A stretch of 64,000 bases of DNA, taken from contig NZ_JAAHBP010000003.1 of NCBI RefSeq assembly GCF_023184515.1, positions 620,001-684,000 on the forward strand, written 5' to 3'. This document shows, one piece after another, positions 27,564 to 36,684 of this stretch. Within the stretch, counting starts at the first letter, position 1. Each line of letters opens with the position of its first letter. The translations under genes were made by a program, and so were the position numbers. The notes under the pieces are model-generated. The model was not told the origin of the DNA. It did no database searches and saw nothing but the letters and a program-made list of their open reading frames with translations. The DNA comes from Streptomyces sp. D2-8. Lineage in GTDB: Bacteria; Actinomycetota; Actinomycetes; Streptomycetales; Streptomycetaceae.

Positions 27564-28309
27564 GTCAGCGGCCTTTCCAGTACGAAGGTGAGGGCGGCCA
27601 GCACCACGAGCAGCAGGCAACTGGCGGCCGTGAAGCGGACGGAGACCCGGGCCTCGGGCACCAGGACGCGCAGGGTGCCGTCGTAGCCGCGCCCCGCGAG
27701 TCCGGCCTGGAGACGGGTCGCCCGGTCGAAGGCCCGGACGAACGCGGTCGCTCCGAGCCCGGCCAGGGAACGCCACTCCGCGGCCCGGCTGGTGTGGCCG
27801 AGCCGGGCCGCCTGGGCTTCCCGGATGCGGCGCACGGAGTCCAGCAGCAGGAAGCTCATCCGGTACGTCACGAGCGCGACGTCGACGACCGGCGCCGGGA
27901 TCCCGGCCCGGACCAGGCGGGGCAGCAGGTCGGACATGGGCGTGGTGAAGGCGAACAGCAGCACGCCCAGGGACGCCGCCGAGGTGCGCAGCAGCAACTC
28001 CCCGGCCCGGACCGGCCCGTCACCGGCGAGGGAGACGAACCCCCCGGGCCCGCCCACCTGGACGAGCAGCGTGACCGCGCCGGTCACGCAGAAGCCCAGT
28101 GGCACCCGGTAGGCCCGCCACAGCCGCCGCCCGGGCACACCGGCCGGCCCCAGCAGCACCACCAGGGCCGTCAGGAGCACCAGGGCCGCGCCCGGCCAGG
28201 GCGGCAGAGAGATCGCGAGCACGGTGAGGCCGAGCCCGAGCACGGCCTTGTCCACGGGATGGCGGCGGCGCCAGCGACTGCTGTGCGCCGCCGCGTCGAT
28301 CGGCAGCAC
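27560..28309 (-). CDS. cbiQ: Cobalt ECF transporter T component CbiQ
   Basis: The 249-residue membrane protein has five or six helices and the two cytoplasmic Ala-Arg-Gly coupling motifs of ECF T proteins, ARLGHTSR (about 167) and QAGLAGRGYDG (about 210). It links CbiM to the ATPase. GTG 28309 starts 6 bases after the cbiN stop and the gene ends overlapping cbiO. Confidence 0.94.
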   Translation of the reverse strand: MLPIDAAAHSSRWRRRHPVDKAVLGLGLTVLAISLPPWPGAALVLLTALVVLLGPAGVPGRRLWRAYRVPLGFCVTGAVTLLVQVGGPGGFVSLAGDGPVRAGELLLRTSAASLGVLLFAFTTPMSDLLPRLVRAGIPAPVVDVALVTYRMSFLLLDSVRRIREAQAARLGHTSRAAEWRSLAGLGATAFVRAFDRATRLQAGLAGRGYDGTLRVLVPEARVSVRFTAASCLLLVVLAALTFVLERPLT

Positions 28310-28315
28310 GCGCGA

Positions 28316-28684
28316 TCAGTCCCGTTCGGCGGGGGACTTCCCGGCGCCTCCGGTGAGCGCGCTCTCGGCCTCCCGCTCCAGCGCCCGCTGCTCTCCCTGC
28401 CGGCGGCCTCGGTGCAGGCCGAAGTAGTAGGCGAGGACGCCGGCGCCGAGAGCCGCCTGGAGGGAGAACAGGGCCGACTCGATCTCCCCGGACGGCGGTT
28501 CGTACAGCGGGGAGAACCACGGCTCGTAGTCCGGCTCGATCTCGGTGATCGCGGACTCCGCCTCACCGTCGGCGCCCGTGAACGGCTCCTTCTTGTGGTC
28601 GCCGAGACCCAGCGCGAGCGGCAGCACCGCAAGCGCGGCCACGACGAGCAGCAGCACCAGGTTGATCTTCGTGTTCCTGCTCAT
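28316..28684 (-). CDS. cbiN: Cobalt transport accessory protein CbiN
   Basis: The 122-residue product has an N-terminal helix ([19 protein letters not shown]), an extracellular loop with [20 protein letters not shown], and a second helix ([21 protein letters not shown]). This is the two-helix layout of CbiN, with a longer basic C-terminal tail than usual. Its ATG overlaps the cbiM stop. Confidence 0.92.
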   Translation of the reverse strand: MSRNTKINLVLLLVVAALAVLPLALGLGDHKKEPFTGADGEAESAITEIEPDYEPWFSPLYEPPSGEIESALFSLQAALGAGVLAYYFGLHRGRRQGEQRALEREAESALTGGAGKSPAERD

Positions 28685-29382
28685 CGGGCCACCGCCTCGG
28701 TCTCGGTCCGGGACTGCTTCTTGGCGAGGAGCACGCCCAGCCGGGTCAGTTCGCCCTTGCTGGACTGCACCAGCAGCCGCATCACCAGCACGGTCAGCAG
28801 GCCCTCGCTCACCGCGAGCGGGATCTGGGTGATGGCGAAGATGGAACCGAACTTGCCGAGCGCGCCCAGGAATCCGCTGCCCGGGTCGGGGAACGCGAGT
28901 GCCAACTGCACGCTGGTGACGCAGTAGGTGGACAGGTCGGCGACGAACGCGCCGCAGAACACCGCGACCATCAGCGGCGCGTCGTAGCGCCGCAGCAGTT
29001 TGTAGACGGCGTATCCGGCCCAGGGGCCGACGATCGCCATCGAGAAGACGTTGGCGCCGAGCGTGGTCAGGCCGCCGTGCGCGAGCAGCAGCGCCTGGAA
29101 GAGCAGGGTGATGGTGCCCAGCACCGCCATGACGGGCGGCCGGAACAGGATGGCTCCGAGGCCCGTCCCGGTGGGGTGCGAGCAACTGCCGGTGACGGAC
29201 GGCAGTTTCAGGGCGGACAGGACGAACGTGAAGGCGCCGGACGCCCCGAGGAGCAGGGTGCTCTCGGGGTGCTCGCGCACTTCACGGGTGAGCGACCGGA
29301 CCCCGTGGACGACGAACGGCGCCGACGCGACGCCCCAGGCGACCGCGTGCGCCGGAGGAAGGAAACCCTCGGCAATGTGCAT
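28681..29382 (-). CDS. cbiM: Cobalt-binding ECF component CbiM
   Basis: The 233-residue product begins with the invariant [10 protein letters not shown], whose free N-terminus, His2 and later His ([14 protein letters not shown]) bind Co2+ in the CbiM/NikM family. Six to seven membrane segments follow. A cobalamin riboswitch lies immediately upstream, so this is cobalt import for vitamin B12 synthesis and should be off when B12 is abundant. Confidence 0.96.
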   Translation of the reverse strand: MHIAEGFLPPAHAVAWGVASAPFVVHGVRSLTREVREHPESTLLLGASGAFTFVLSALKLPSVTGSCSHPTGTGLGAILFRPPVMAVLGTITLLFQALLLAHGGLTTLGANVFSMAIVGPWAGYAVYKLLRRYDAPLMVAVFCGAFVADLSTYCVTSVQLALAFPDPGSGFLGALGKFGSIFAITQIPLAVSEGLLTVLVMRLLVQSSKGELTRLGVLLAKKQSRTETEAVAR

Positions 29383-29424
29383 GGCTCAGCAGACCCTCTC
29401 CAGCACCTCGTGGATGGTTGACGC

Positions 29425-29592
29425 GCCTTGGCCGGTCTCCTGGCTGACGGGTACCACCGCCCGGACTCCGCCTTCCCGGGTCGCAAGGACCCAGTGGCTG
29501 CCCGTGAGGGCCGGAGCCGGACTTCCCGATTCACAGTGGCGAGGGCCGCACCGGCATCACACCGGATTTCCCGTTCACCAAGGCCTGGTGAC
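29425..29592 (-). ncRNA. Cobalamin riboswitch controlling cbiMNQO
   Basis: Read on the minus strand, the segment shows the family landmarks in order: GGTGAACGGGAAATCCGGTG, GATGCCGGTGCGGCCC, CGCCACTGTGA, a second GCCACTGGG/GGGAAGGCG element and the closing GTCAGCCAGGAGACC box. It lies 40 bases before cbiM. Binding of adenosylcobalamin should lower expression of the operon. Confidence 0.93.
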
Positions 29593-29726
29593 AATAAGGC
29601 CGGGGTAAGGGCGATGACAAGCCACCCAAGGGGCGCGCGAGGGGGCGCCCACTCGCACACCGGCGCATCCCCCGGCTGATCCACGTGCTCCGAGGCAGGG
29701 CGCCGTCGCGCGACGTCCGGGTCGCG

Positions 29727-31169
29727 TCAGTCGTCGCCCCCGTCGTCTCCGTCGTCGCTCTCCCTGTCGTTTCCGGCCTCGTGCGGCCTTTCGGGCTTCG
29801 GCTGCTCCGGCCCGCCGTCCGCCGCTTCCGGTGTCGGAGCCGCGGTGCTCGGCGCGGGCGAGGGAGGAGTCGGGGAGGCGGGCGTGGACGGAGTGACATC
29901 GGCCACGGTGCCGGTGGTCGGAGTGGTGGCGGCCGCGGGGCCGGCCGCCGGTTGGGAGGACAGGGGCGAGGGGGAGTCGGCGGACGGCGTGGCGGCGGGG
30001 CTGCTCGCGGAGGGGGACGCGTCGGGTTCCGTGCCCTCCGCGGTCGTGTCGGGCGAGAACCAGCGCATGCCGATGAGCATCGCCGCGAGGAAGAGTGCCG
30101 CGGCGGCGGCCGTCGCGGCCAGCCTCGACCGGGCGCGGACGCCGCCGCGCCCGCGGGAGCGGCCCGAACGCCCCGCCTGTGCTGCCCGGGCCGCGCTGCG
30201 GTGCCCCGGGGTGGCGGGCAGCGCGTACGTGGTCGGGTTGCCGGTCTGGGCGGCCGCGTACGGGCCCGGCCCGGCCGGCATCGCCGCGGACGTGGTCGTC
30301 GGCCGCAGCGGCGCCGAGGCCTCCGGCAGCGGCTCGGGCAGGCCCCGCCAGGCGCCCCCGGCGAACCACTCGGCGGCCTGCTGGGCGGTGGGGCGGTCCT
30401 CGGGCTGCTTGGCGAGCAGACCGAGCAGGTAGTTCTCGAACGCCGGCGGCAGTCCGGCGACACCGAGCTCACGAGGCGGCACCGGGGCCGAGTCGAGATG
30501 CTGGTGGAGGAGGGCGACGGCGGTGTCGGCCTCGAACGGCGGGCGGCCGCTGAGGAGCTGGTAGAGCACGCAGCCCAGGGAGTACATGTCGGAGGCGGGC
30601 CCGGCGGGCTTGCCCAGGGCCCGCTCGGGCGCGAGGTAGAGGCCGGTGCCGACGATCTGGCCGGTGGCGGTGAGCGCGGCGCCGGGGTCGTCGAGGAACC
30701 GCGCGATGCCGAAGTCGCCGATTTTGAGCGTGCCGTGGGCGTCCAGCAGCAGGTTGGCGGGTTTGACGTCCCGGTGCACGATGCCCTGCCCGTGTGCGGC
30801 GGCGAGCCCCGCGGACGCCTGCGCGGCGAGCCGGGCCACCCGCTCGGCGGGCAGCGCGCCGGAGCCGGTCAGCACTCCGGCGAGACTGTCGCCCTCGACC
30901 AGCTCCATCACCAGGTAGAGCCGGTTGTCGTACTCGCCGAAGTCCAGGACACCGACCACGTTGGGGTGGTTGAGACGCCCGGCGGTCTGCGCCTCCAGAC
31001 GGAACCGGGAGGTTGCCGTGGCATCGGTGTCCTGGGGGAGCAGCAGCTTGACGGCCACCGCTCTGGCGAGCGTCTCGTCGTACGCACGCCAGACCTCTCC
31101 CATTCCACCGCGCCCGATCTCAACATCCAGCCGGTAGCGGCCCGCTAGCAGCACTCGTCCTCGTCTCAT
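29727..31169 (-). CDS. Membrane-anchored Ser/Thr protein kinase (PknB-like)
   Basis: The 480-residue product has an N-terminal Hanks kinase (about 10-270): glycine loop IGRGGMGEVWRAYD, Lys in AVAVKLL, catalytic HRDVKPANLLL, DFGIA and APERALG. One membrane helix follows (AAALFLAAMLIGMRWF, about 355). The extracellular tail is low-complexity Pro/Ser/Thr/Ala and ends in a run of Asp/Gly. There are no PASTA repeats, so no cell-wall-ligand domain is apparent. It is transcribed alone; its target is not indicated by neighbours. Confidence 0.94.
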   Translation of the reverse strand: MRRGRVLLAGRYRLDVEIGRGGMGEVWRAYDETLARAVAVKLLLPQDTDATATSRFRLEAQTAGRLNHPNVVGVLDFGEYDNRLYLVMELVEGDSLAGVLTGSGALPAERVARLAAQASAGLAAAHGQGIVHRDVKPANLLLDAHGTLKIGDFGIARFLDDPGAALTATGQIVGTGLYLAPERALGKPAGPASDMYSLGCVLYQLLSGRPPFEADTAVALLHQHLDSAPVPPRELGVAGLPPAFENYLLGLLAKQPEDRPTAQQAAEWFAGGAWRGLPEPLPEASAPLRPTTTSAAMPAGPGPYAAAQTGNPTTYALPATPGHRSAARAAQAGRSGRSRGRGGVRARSRLAATAAAAALFLAAMLIGMRWFSPDTTAEGTEPDASPSASSPAATPSADSPSPLSSQPAAGPAAATTPTTGTVADVTPSTPASPTPPSPAPSTAAPTPEAADGGPEQPKPERPHEAGNDRESDDGDDGGDD

Positions 31170-31385
31170 GCGTGTGGGAAGGTCGTCGCCGCAGGCCGAA
31201 CTCCCCGTTCATGCACGGGGATTGGTGGGGGTGCCGCAGCCGACCCAGGATACTGGCGCGGCGTGACCACCGATCTCCGCAGCGGTGTCCTCACAGGGTG
31301 CCGACTCGGAAATCCCGCCGGGAAGAGGTCGCCCGCGGGGGTGACACTCTCGTGCGTCCGGTTGCCGCGGGGCGTCGGCGCCGTT

Positions 31386-32693
31386 TCAGGCCGCCGCGCC
31401 CGCCCCCTTCTCACGGCGCGGCAGCACGGCCACCGCCAGGGCCGTTACGGCCGCGAGGACCAGCCACGGGACGGCAACCGGCAGGCCCAGGTCGAGCAGG
31501 GAGCCGGTGGCCGCGCTGCCGGCGAGGACGATCAGACCGGACACCGACGACAGCGCACCCATGTAGAGGCCGAGCCGCCCCTCCTCGGCGAGATCGGGCA
31601 CCCAGGCGCGGGCGGCGGGCACCACCAGCATCTGCCCCACGGTGAGCAAGATCACGAAGCCCGCGGCCGGCAGCAGCCCGGCGGCGCCCGTCCAGCCGGC
31701 CGGCCGCGCCGCGGCCACCACCGCGAAACCGGACGCGATCAGCAGCAGTCCCGCGGTCATGGAGCGGCGCAGATCGAGCCGGTCGCTCGCCCAGCGGGTC
31801 ACCGGCAGCTGGGTGAACACCACCAGCACCGAGGACAGCGCGAAGAGCCAGGACAACGGCGCCTGGGAGCCGGCCGCGCGCTGCACCTCGTCCGGCAGGG
31901 CCAGATACAGCTGGTTGTAGGCGAGCAGATAGGCGCCGTAGGCACAGCACAGGGCGAGGAAGCGGCGGTTGCGCAGCAGGGCGCGGGCCCCGCCCCGCTC
32001 CCGGACGCGGACCCGGCCGGGGATGTGCTGCGGCATCAGCCACAGGTGCCCGGCCAGGACGAGCGCGAAGACCCCGGCACCGGCGAAGCACGCGGTGCGG
32101 AAGTCGACGGCGAGCAGCAGCGCGCCGAGCAGCGGCCCGACGAACGCCCCGACCTGGCCCGCCACGCTGAACAGGGCGAGGACACGGGTGCGCGAGCCGC
32201 GCCCGTCCTCCTCCCACACGACCGCCTGGCGGGCCACCTCGGACTCCACGGCGGGGGAGAACAGCGCGGCGGCGAAACCGATCACCAGCACCGCCCCGAT
32301 CACGGACCGGCTCGCCTCCGCGTACCCGAGCCACACGAACCCGGCGATCCGCAGCACGCAGCCGGCCAGCACGACCGGCCGCACCCCGAACCGGTCGACG
32401 AGCCATCCGCCGACCACGAACAGCCCCTGCTGGCTGAAGGTGCGCAGCCCCAGCACGAACCCGACCAGCCAGCCCGCCATGCCGATCGCGGTGCCGAGAT
32501 GCTCGGCGAGGAACGGCAGGACGGCGAAGAAGCCGATGTTGAAGGCGAGCTGGGTGAGGATCAGCAGCCGCAGCAGCGGCGACAGCTCCCTGCACAGGCG
32601 CCAGGTGCTCTCACGCGGCGCGCCGGGCGTCCCGCTGCCGGTGGACGCACGGGCGGCCTTGCGGGTCAGCAGCCGGGAGACGAGGTCGGTCAT
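31386..32693 (-). CDS. MFS transporter, last gene of a Zur-box-associated operon
   Basis: The 435-residue product has about twelve membrane segments: LLILTQLAFNIGFFAVLPFLA at the first helix, then GGWLVDRFGVRPVVL (motif A) and SDRLDLRRSM in the second half. It looks like a DHA1-type exporter. Its ATG overlaps the stop of the fused peptide-type permease (ATGA), so it belongs to that operon. In opine metallophore loci (Cnt) a peptide-type importer is paired with an MFS exporter; that analogy is inference. Confidence 0.9.
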   Translation of the reverse strand: MTDLVSRLLTRKAARASTGSGTPGAPRESTWRLCRELSPLLRLLILTQLAFNIGFFAVLPFLAEHLGTAIGMAGWLVGFVLGLRTFSQQGLFVVGGWLVDRFGVRPVVLAGCVLRIAGFVWLGYAEASRSVIGAVLVIGFAAALFSPAVESEVARQAVVWEEDGRGSRTRVLALFSVAGQVGAFVGPLLGALLLAVDFRTACFAGAGVFALVLAGHLWLMPQHIPGRVRVRERGGARALLRNRRFLALCCAYGAYLLAYNQLYLALPDEVQRAAGSQAPLSWLFALSSVLVVFTQLPVTRWASDRLDLRRSMTAGLLLIASGFAVVAAARPAGWTGAAGLLPAAGFVILLTVGQMLVVPAARAWVPDLAEEGRLGLYMGALSSVSGLIVLAGSAATGSLLDLGLPVAVPWLVLAAVTALAVAVLPRREKGAGAAA

Positions 32694-34567
32694 CGTTCTT
32701 CTGTCTGTGAGGCGGACACGGGAGTCAGGAGGGCGTCGGGGCGGTCCGGTTGCCGCCGCGGGGCCGGTACGACCGGATCCCCGGGCGGTTCGGCCGGGCC
32801 GGCGATCCGTGTGCGCTGCCGGGGGAGCCGTACGCCGCCCGCGGCCGTCACCGCGAGCGCCCCGAGCAGCGCGAGTACGGCTGCGGGGAAGAGGACGGCC
32901 CACGGGGCACGCTCGGCGTACGGCTGGTTCTCGGCGAGCAGCAGGCCCCAGTCGGGGGACGGCGGCTGGGCGCCCAGGCCGAGGAAGCCGAGCGCGGCGA
33001 GGCTCAGCGCGATGCCCGGGAGCCGGAGCAGGGCGTGCCGGGCGACCGGGGGCAGCACGGCGGGCAGCAGTTCGTGCCGGAGCAGGTACCAGCGGCCGGC
33101 GCCCAGCGCCCGGGTGGCCGTCAGATGAGTGGTCGCACGCTCCTGCCGCAGCAGGGAGGAGGTGTGCGCGGCCAGCGGGGACCAGGCCACGACGGCCACG
33201 GCGAACGCGGGCGTCCAGGGCCCGCTGCCCATGATGCCGGTGACGAGGAGCCCGGCCAGTACGGGCGGTACGGCACTGAGGGTGTCGACCAGCGGCCCGG
33301 ACAGCCTCGGCAGCAGCCCCAGCAGCAGCCCCGTGACGAGGGCGGCGGCGCTCACCGCGAGGGCGGTGCCGAGCGTGGTCAGCGCGCCGTGGGAGATCCG
33401 GGCGAGGACGTCGCGACCGAGCGCGTCCGTGCCGAAGGGGTGCTCCCTGGAGGGGGCTTGCAGCCGGGCGAGCGTGTCCAGGGCGAGCGGATCGCGGGGC
33501 AGCCCGAACCCGATGACGGCGGCCAGCAGTCCCCCGTAGAGCAGCGGGAGCGTCCGGGGCGCGGGCGGCCGGGGCCGGTGCAGGGACTGCAGGGCGCCGT
33601 CGCGCAGCGCCGGCCCGATCAGCAGCCGGGCGGCGAACCGGGCGAGGATCCCCGCGGTGGCCGCGAGCAGGACGAGGGCGAGCGTGCCCGTCTGCAGGGC
33701 GGGAAGGTCCTGGGCGAGTGCGGCGTGCAGGGTGAGCCGTCCCAGGCCCGGGATGTCGAAGATCTGCTCGACGGCGACCGATCCGCCGGTCAGCCCGACC
33801 ACGAACAGCGCCAGGTTCGGCAGCAGTCCGGGCACGCAGCGGTGCACCGCCTGCCGCGCCACGGACTTCGGCGGAACACCGCGTGCCGCGGCCGCCATGG
33901 CCCAGGGTTCCGTGAACGCCCCGGGCAGCAGGTCGTCGAGCATCCGTCCCAGGACCGCACCGGCGGGCAGGCCGAGGGCGAGCGAGGGCAGCACCATCCA
34001 CTGCGGCCCGTACCAGCCCAGGGCGGGCAGCCAACCCAGCTGCACGCCGATCACGGAGGCCAGTACGTAGGCGAAAAGGAACTCGGGCAGCGCGGCCAGC
34101 ACGGCCGTCACCGTCCCGCCTGGGCGACGCGCCCCGAGCCGGCCCCGCGTGCCCAGCCGGAGCGTGCGGGCGCAGACGGCCGCCGCCGTGCCCGCGGCGA
34201 CCACCAGGGCCCCGGACATCAGCAGCAGCGACACGCCGAGCGCCTGCACGACGCCCGGCAGCACCTGGGTGCCGGACACCCAGGAGGTGCCCGCGTCGCC
34301 GTGCAGCAGCCCGCCGAGCCAGCGGCCGAGCAGCACCAGCGGGCCGTCGTCGAGGCCCAGTTGGTCCCGGATGGCGCGCAGGACCTCGGGAGTGGCGTCG
34401 CGGTCCGCCGACCGCGCCCTGAGCACGGTCAGCGCGGGGTCGGTACGGGACAGCCACGGCAGCAGGCCGATTCCGCACACCAGGGCGGCCACGAGCACGG
34501 TCCGCCACAGCAGCGCCGGGACGCTGCTGCGCGCAAGTGCGTGCAGCGCGGCGGCGGCACCTTTCAT
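32690..34567 (-). CDS. Fused DppB-DppC-type ABC permease
   Basis: One 625-residue chain carries two complete peptide/nickel-type permease domains. The first half (about 1-320) is DppB-like, with the EAA-type loop EPWAMAAAARGVPPKS and IFDIPGLGRL. The second half (about 330-590) is DppC-like, with HPFGTDALGRDVLARISHG and THLTATRALGAGRWYLLRHEL. These are normally separate genes. It lies 20 bases after the lipoprotein gene and overlaps the MFS gene. No ATPase gene is in this operon, so the transporter must borrow ATPases or have lost them. Confidence 0.9.
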   Translation of the reverse strand: MKGAAAALHALARSSVPALLWRTVLVAALVCGIGLLPWLSRTDPALTVLRARSADRDATPEVLRAIRDQLGLDDGPLVLLGRWLGGLLHGDAGTSWVSGTQVLPGVVQALGVSLLLMSGALVVAAGTAAAVCARTLRLGTRGRLGARRPGGTVTAVLAALPEFLFAYVLASVIGVQLGWLPALGWYGPQWMVLPSLALGLPAGAVLGRMLDDLLPGAFTEPWAMAAAARGVPPKSVARQAVHRCVPGLLPNLALFVVGLTGGSVAVEQIFDIPGLGRLTLHAALAQDLPALQTGTLALVLLAATAGILARFAARLLIGPALRDGALQSLHRPRPPAPRTLPLLYGGLLAAVIGFGLPRDPLALDTLARLQAPSREHPFGTDALGRDVLARISHGALTTLGTALAVSAAALVTGLLLGLLPRLSGPLVDTLSAVPPVLAGLLVTGIMGSGPWTPAFAVAVVAWSPLAAHTSSLLRQERATTHLTATRALGAGRWYLLRHELLPAVLPPVARHALLRLPGIALSLAALGFLGLGAQPPSPDWGLLLAENQPYAERAPWAVLFPAAVLALLGALAVTAAGGVRLPRQRTRIAGPAEPPGDPVVPAPRRQPDRPDALLTPVSASQTEER

Positions 34568-34587
34568 CGGGGGTGTGATCGAGCGGT

Positions 34588-36090
34588 TCAGCGTCGGGTC
34601 CCCGTGCCTATGAGGGTGCGCTCGTACGGATCGGGCAGCGCGCCCTGTACGGACGTCGCGATGCCCGCGACGAGCTTCAGATGCACCAGCGGGATCACCG
34701 AGTCGGTGCCGAGGACGGCCGCCTCCGCCTTCATGGCGGCGTTCTGCCGCTCGGCGGTGTCGGACTCGGCCTGGGCGGCGGCGACCAGCTTGTCCACGTT
34801 CTTGTCGCACAGGAACGACAGGTTGTTGGAACCGTCGCAGGTGTAGTCGCTCGCGAGGACGGTGACCGGGTCGCCGGTGTCCAGCATCATGTTGCGGGAG
34901 AAGACCGCCGCGTCGAACTTGCCGTCCAGCAGGTCGCCTTCGAGACGCGCGTACGTACGCACCTCCAGCTTCACCTCGAACCCTGCTTTCTGCAGCTGCT
35001 GCTGGAGCACCTGGGCGGCCTCCGGCAGTTCGGGCCGGTCGCTGTAGGTGGCGAGGGTGATGCTCTCGCCGTCGGGGCCGGTCGCCCGCGCCCGCCCGGC
35101 CGGTTCGACGCGCTTGCCGGCCGCCCAGGTCAGGGCCGGACCGAACAGGCCCTGCGCGGGCACGGCGTACCCCTCGTACGCGCCCTGGGCGATGACCGAG
35201 CTGTCGATCGCCTCACGTGCGGCTGCCCGCAGCCCCGCGTCGGTGAAGGCGCCGGACTCGGTGTTGAGGTGAAGGCTGGTGTTGCGGGCGGTGTTGACCT
35301 CGTGGACCTCGTCCTTGTCCAGGGAGGCGACCTGGCCGACGGGAAGGGACTCGGCGATGTCGACGTCGCCGGTGCGCAGGGCGTTGGCGCGGGCGGTGCC
35401 GTCGGAGACGAACCTGGCGGTGACTCCGGACGCCTGGGCCCGCCCGCCCCAGTAGTCGTCGAAACGGTTCAGCGTGGCCGCGGTGTCACCGTCGATCCTG
35501 GTGAGTGCGAAGGGGCCGGTGGCGGTGCCGACGACGTTCACCGTGCCCTTCGTGTCGTACGCCTTCGGCGCGAACACCGCGAGGGACGGGTTCGACAGCC
35601 GCAGCGGCAGGACGGGGTCGGCCTCGACCGTGCTGACCCGGACCCGCTGGTCGTTCTCGGCCGTGGCGGTCAGCTGCACACCGGAGATCGCGGACGGTGC
35701 CGGATCGGCCTTCCCGGCGGCCGTGAGGGCGGCGGCGACTGCCTTGGCGGTGACGGTCTCGCCGTTCTGGAACCTCGCGTCCCGCAGGGTGAACACCCAG
35801 CTCTTGCCGCCGTTCTCACTGCTCCACGACTCGGCCAGCGCGGGCACCGCCGTGCCGTTGGCGTCCAGCCTGGTCAGCCCCTCGATGACGCCGAGCCGGG
35901 ACAGGAGCATCGCATCCTGGCCGTACGGCGAGTAGTTCTCGGTCGGGGCGAAGGGGAGGGCGACACGCAGACGTGCGCCGCCGGCGGAGCCGGAGGAGGC
36001 CGCGGAGTCGTCACCGGACGACGCGAAACAGCCGGAGAGCAAGGGCAGCGCGAGCAGGCCGGCGGTGAACCGGCGGCGGGGGGTTCTCAT
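34588..36090 (-). CDS. Peptide/nickel-type ABC substrate-binding lipoprotein
   Basis: The 500-residue product has a lipobox LPLLSGC (Cys at residue 21) after a twin-Arg-like basic start. It has the SBP_bac_5 fold: GLTRLDANGTAVPALAESW, then FTLRDARFQNGETVTAKAV and GTGPFALTRID-like strands (here ATGPFALTRID). The family binds peptides, nickel chelates, haem or metallophores. ATG 36090 is only 23 bases from the stop of the acetyltransferase gene upstream. Within that space is a 15-base near-palindrome very like a Zur box (36099-36113), which would predict zinc-starvation induction. Confidence 0.92.
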   Translation of the reverse strand: MRTPRRRFTAGLLALPLLSGCFASSGDDSAASSGSAGGARLRVALPFAPTENYSPYGQDAMLLSRLGVIEGLTRLDANGTAVPALAESWSSENGGKSWVFTLRDARFQNGETVTAKAVAAALTAAGKADPAPSAISGVQLTATAENDQRVRVSTVEADPVLPLRLSNPSLAVFAPKAYDTKGTVNVVGTATGPFALTRIDGDTAATLNRFDDYWGGRAQASGVTARFVSDGTARANALRTGDVDIAESLPVGQVASLDKDEVHEVNTARNTSLHLNTESGAFTDAGLRAAAREAIDSSVIAQGAYEGYAVPAQGLFGPALTWAAGKRVEPAGRARATGPDGESITLATYSDRPELPEAAQVLQQQLQKAGFEVKLEVRTYARLEGDLLDGKFDAAVFSRNMMLDTGDPVTVLASDYTCDGSNNLSFLCDKNVDKLVAAAQAESDTAERQNAAMKAEAAVLGTDSVIPLVHLKLVAGIATSVQGALPDPYERTLIGTGTRR

Positions 36091-36098
36091 AGTGTATA

Positions 36099-36113
36099 TG
36101 AATACCATTTTCG
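36099..36113. promoter_or_regulatory. Zur-like box before the SBP-permease-MFS operon
   Basis: On the minus strand the site reads CGAAAATGGTATTCA. It matches the Streptomyces Zur 7-1-7 palindrome TGAAAATGATTTTCA at 12 of 15 positions. It lies 9 bases before the lipoprotein ATG, in an AT-rich patch that stands out sharply from the surroundings. Confidence 0.6.
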
Positions 36114-36650
36114 TTAAGTGAGCGGTATCTCGAAGTGCACGACGCCGCTGCCCCCGCCGGGCTCCTCCTCCCGCTCGTCGCACACCGCCTTGCCCAGCGT
36201 CCGCCACAGGCCCATCGCGCCGGGGGAGTGCGGGTACGTGTGCAGATACACGGACCGGTATCCGCCGTCGGCCCGGGCGAACTCCAGTAGGCCGTCCACC
36301 AGTTGCCGGGCCAGTCCGCACCGCCGGTGCTCGGGGCGCACGTACACCCGCCGCAGTTGCGCCGTCTCGCCCGAGGGGAACCGCTCGGCCAGCCGGCGCG
36401 GGTTCGGCGGGTGTGCGGGTCCGCGCGCGTCCAGCGCCGCCGTGGCCGCCACCGTCCCCTCCTGCTCGTCCACGGCGACCAGGAGGGTGTGCCGGGGCGG
36501 CGTGACGTAGAACGGCACCGGATCGATGATGTCGGCGTGCCATCGCGGCACGTAACCCGTGCCGAAGTCGCGGTACACGGCGTCGAGCATCACCGCCCGG
36601 GCTCCGTCGACGTCGGCCGCCGTGGCTTCCCTGATGCTGTACTCACGCAT
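36114..36650 (-). CDS. GNAT-family N-acetyltransferase
   Basis: The 178-residue product has the GNAT core: IREATAADVDGARAVM, TAQLRRVYVRPEHRRCGLA (acetyl-CoA loop) and YRSVYLHTYPHSPGAMGLWRTLG. The substrate is unknown. I chose ATG 36650 because a TATGAT box lies exactly 6 bases upstream, giving a leaderless transcript; an in-frame GTG at 36656 would lie between them. It is followed closely by the substrate-binding lipoprotein gene. Confidence 0.87.
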   Translation of the reverse strand: MREYSIREATAADVDGARAVMLDAVYRDFGTGYVPRWHADIIDPVPFYVTPPRHTLLVAVDEQEGTVAATAALDARGPAHPPNPRRLAERFPSGETAQLRRVYVRPEHRRCGLARQLVDGLLEFARADGGYRSVYLHTYPHSPGAMGLWRTLGKAVCDEREEEPGGGSGVVHFEIPLT

Positions 36651-36684
36651 TTGCACATCATATGCAAGAGGCGCTCGGGGTCAG
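36651..36684 (-). promoter_or_regulatory. Promoter with palindromic operator for the acetyltransferase gene
   Basis: On the minus strand a -35-like CTGACC (36679-36684) is separated by 16 bases from TATGAT (36657-36662), which is 6 bases from the ATG. A 17-base near-perfect palindrome, TTGCATATGATGTGCAA (36651-36667), is centred on the -10 box. This is the position expected for a repressor. The regulator is unknown. Confidence 0.6.

Noticed and set aside
32694..34508. Upstream 605-codon extension of the MFS gene frame
   Set aside because: It runs out of phase through the fused permease, whose frame has clear domains; the MFS protein begins at 32693 with its own ATGA start.
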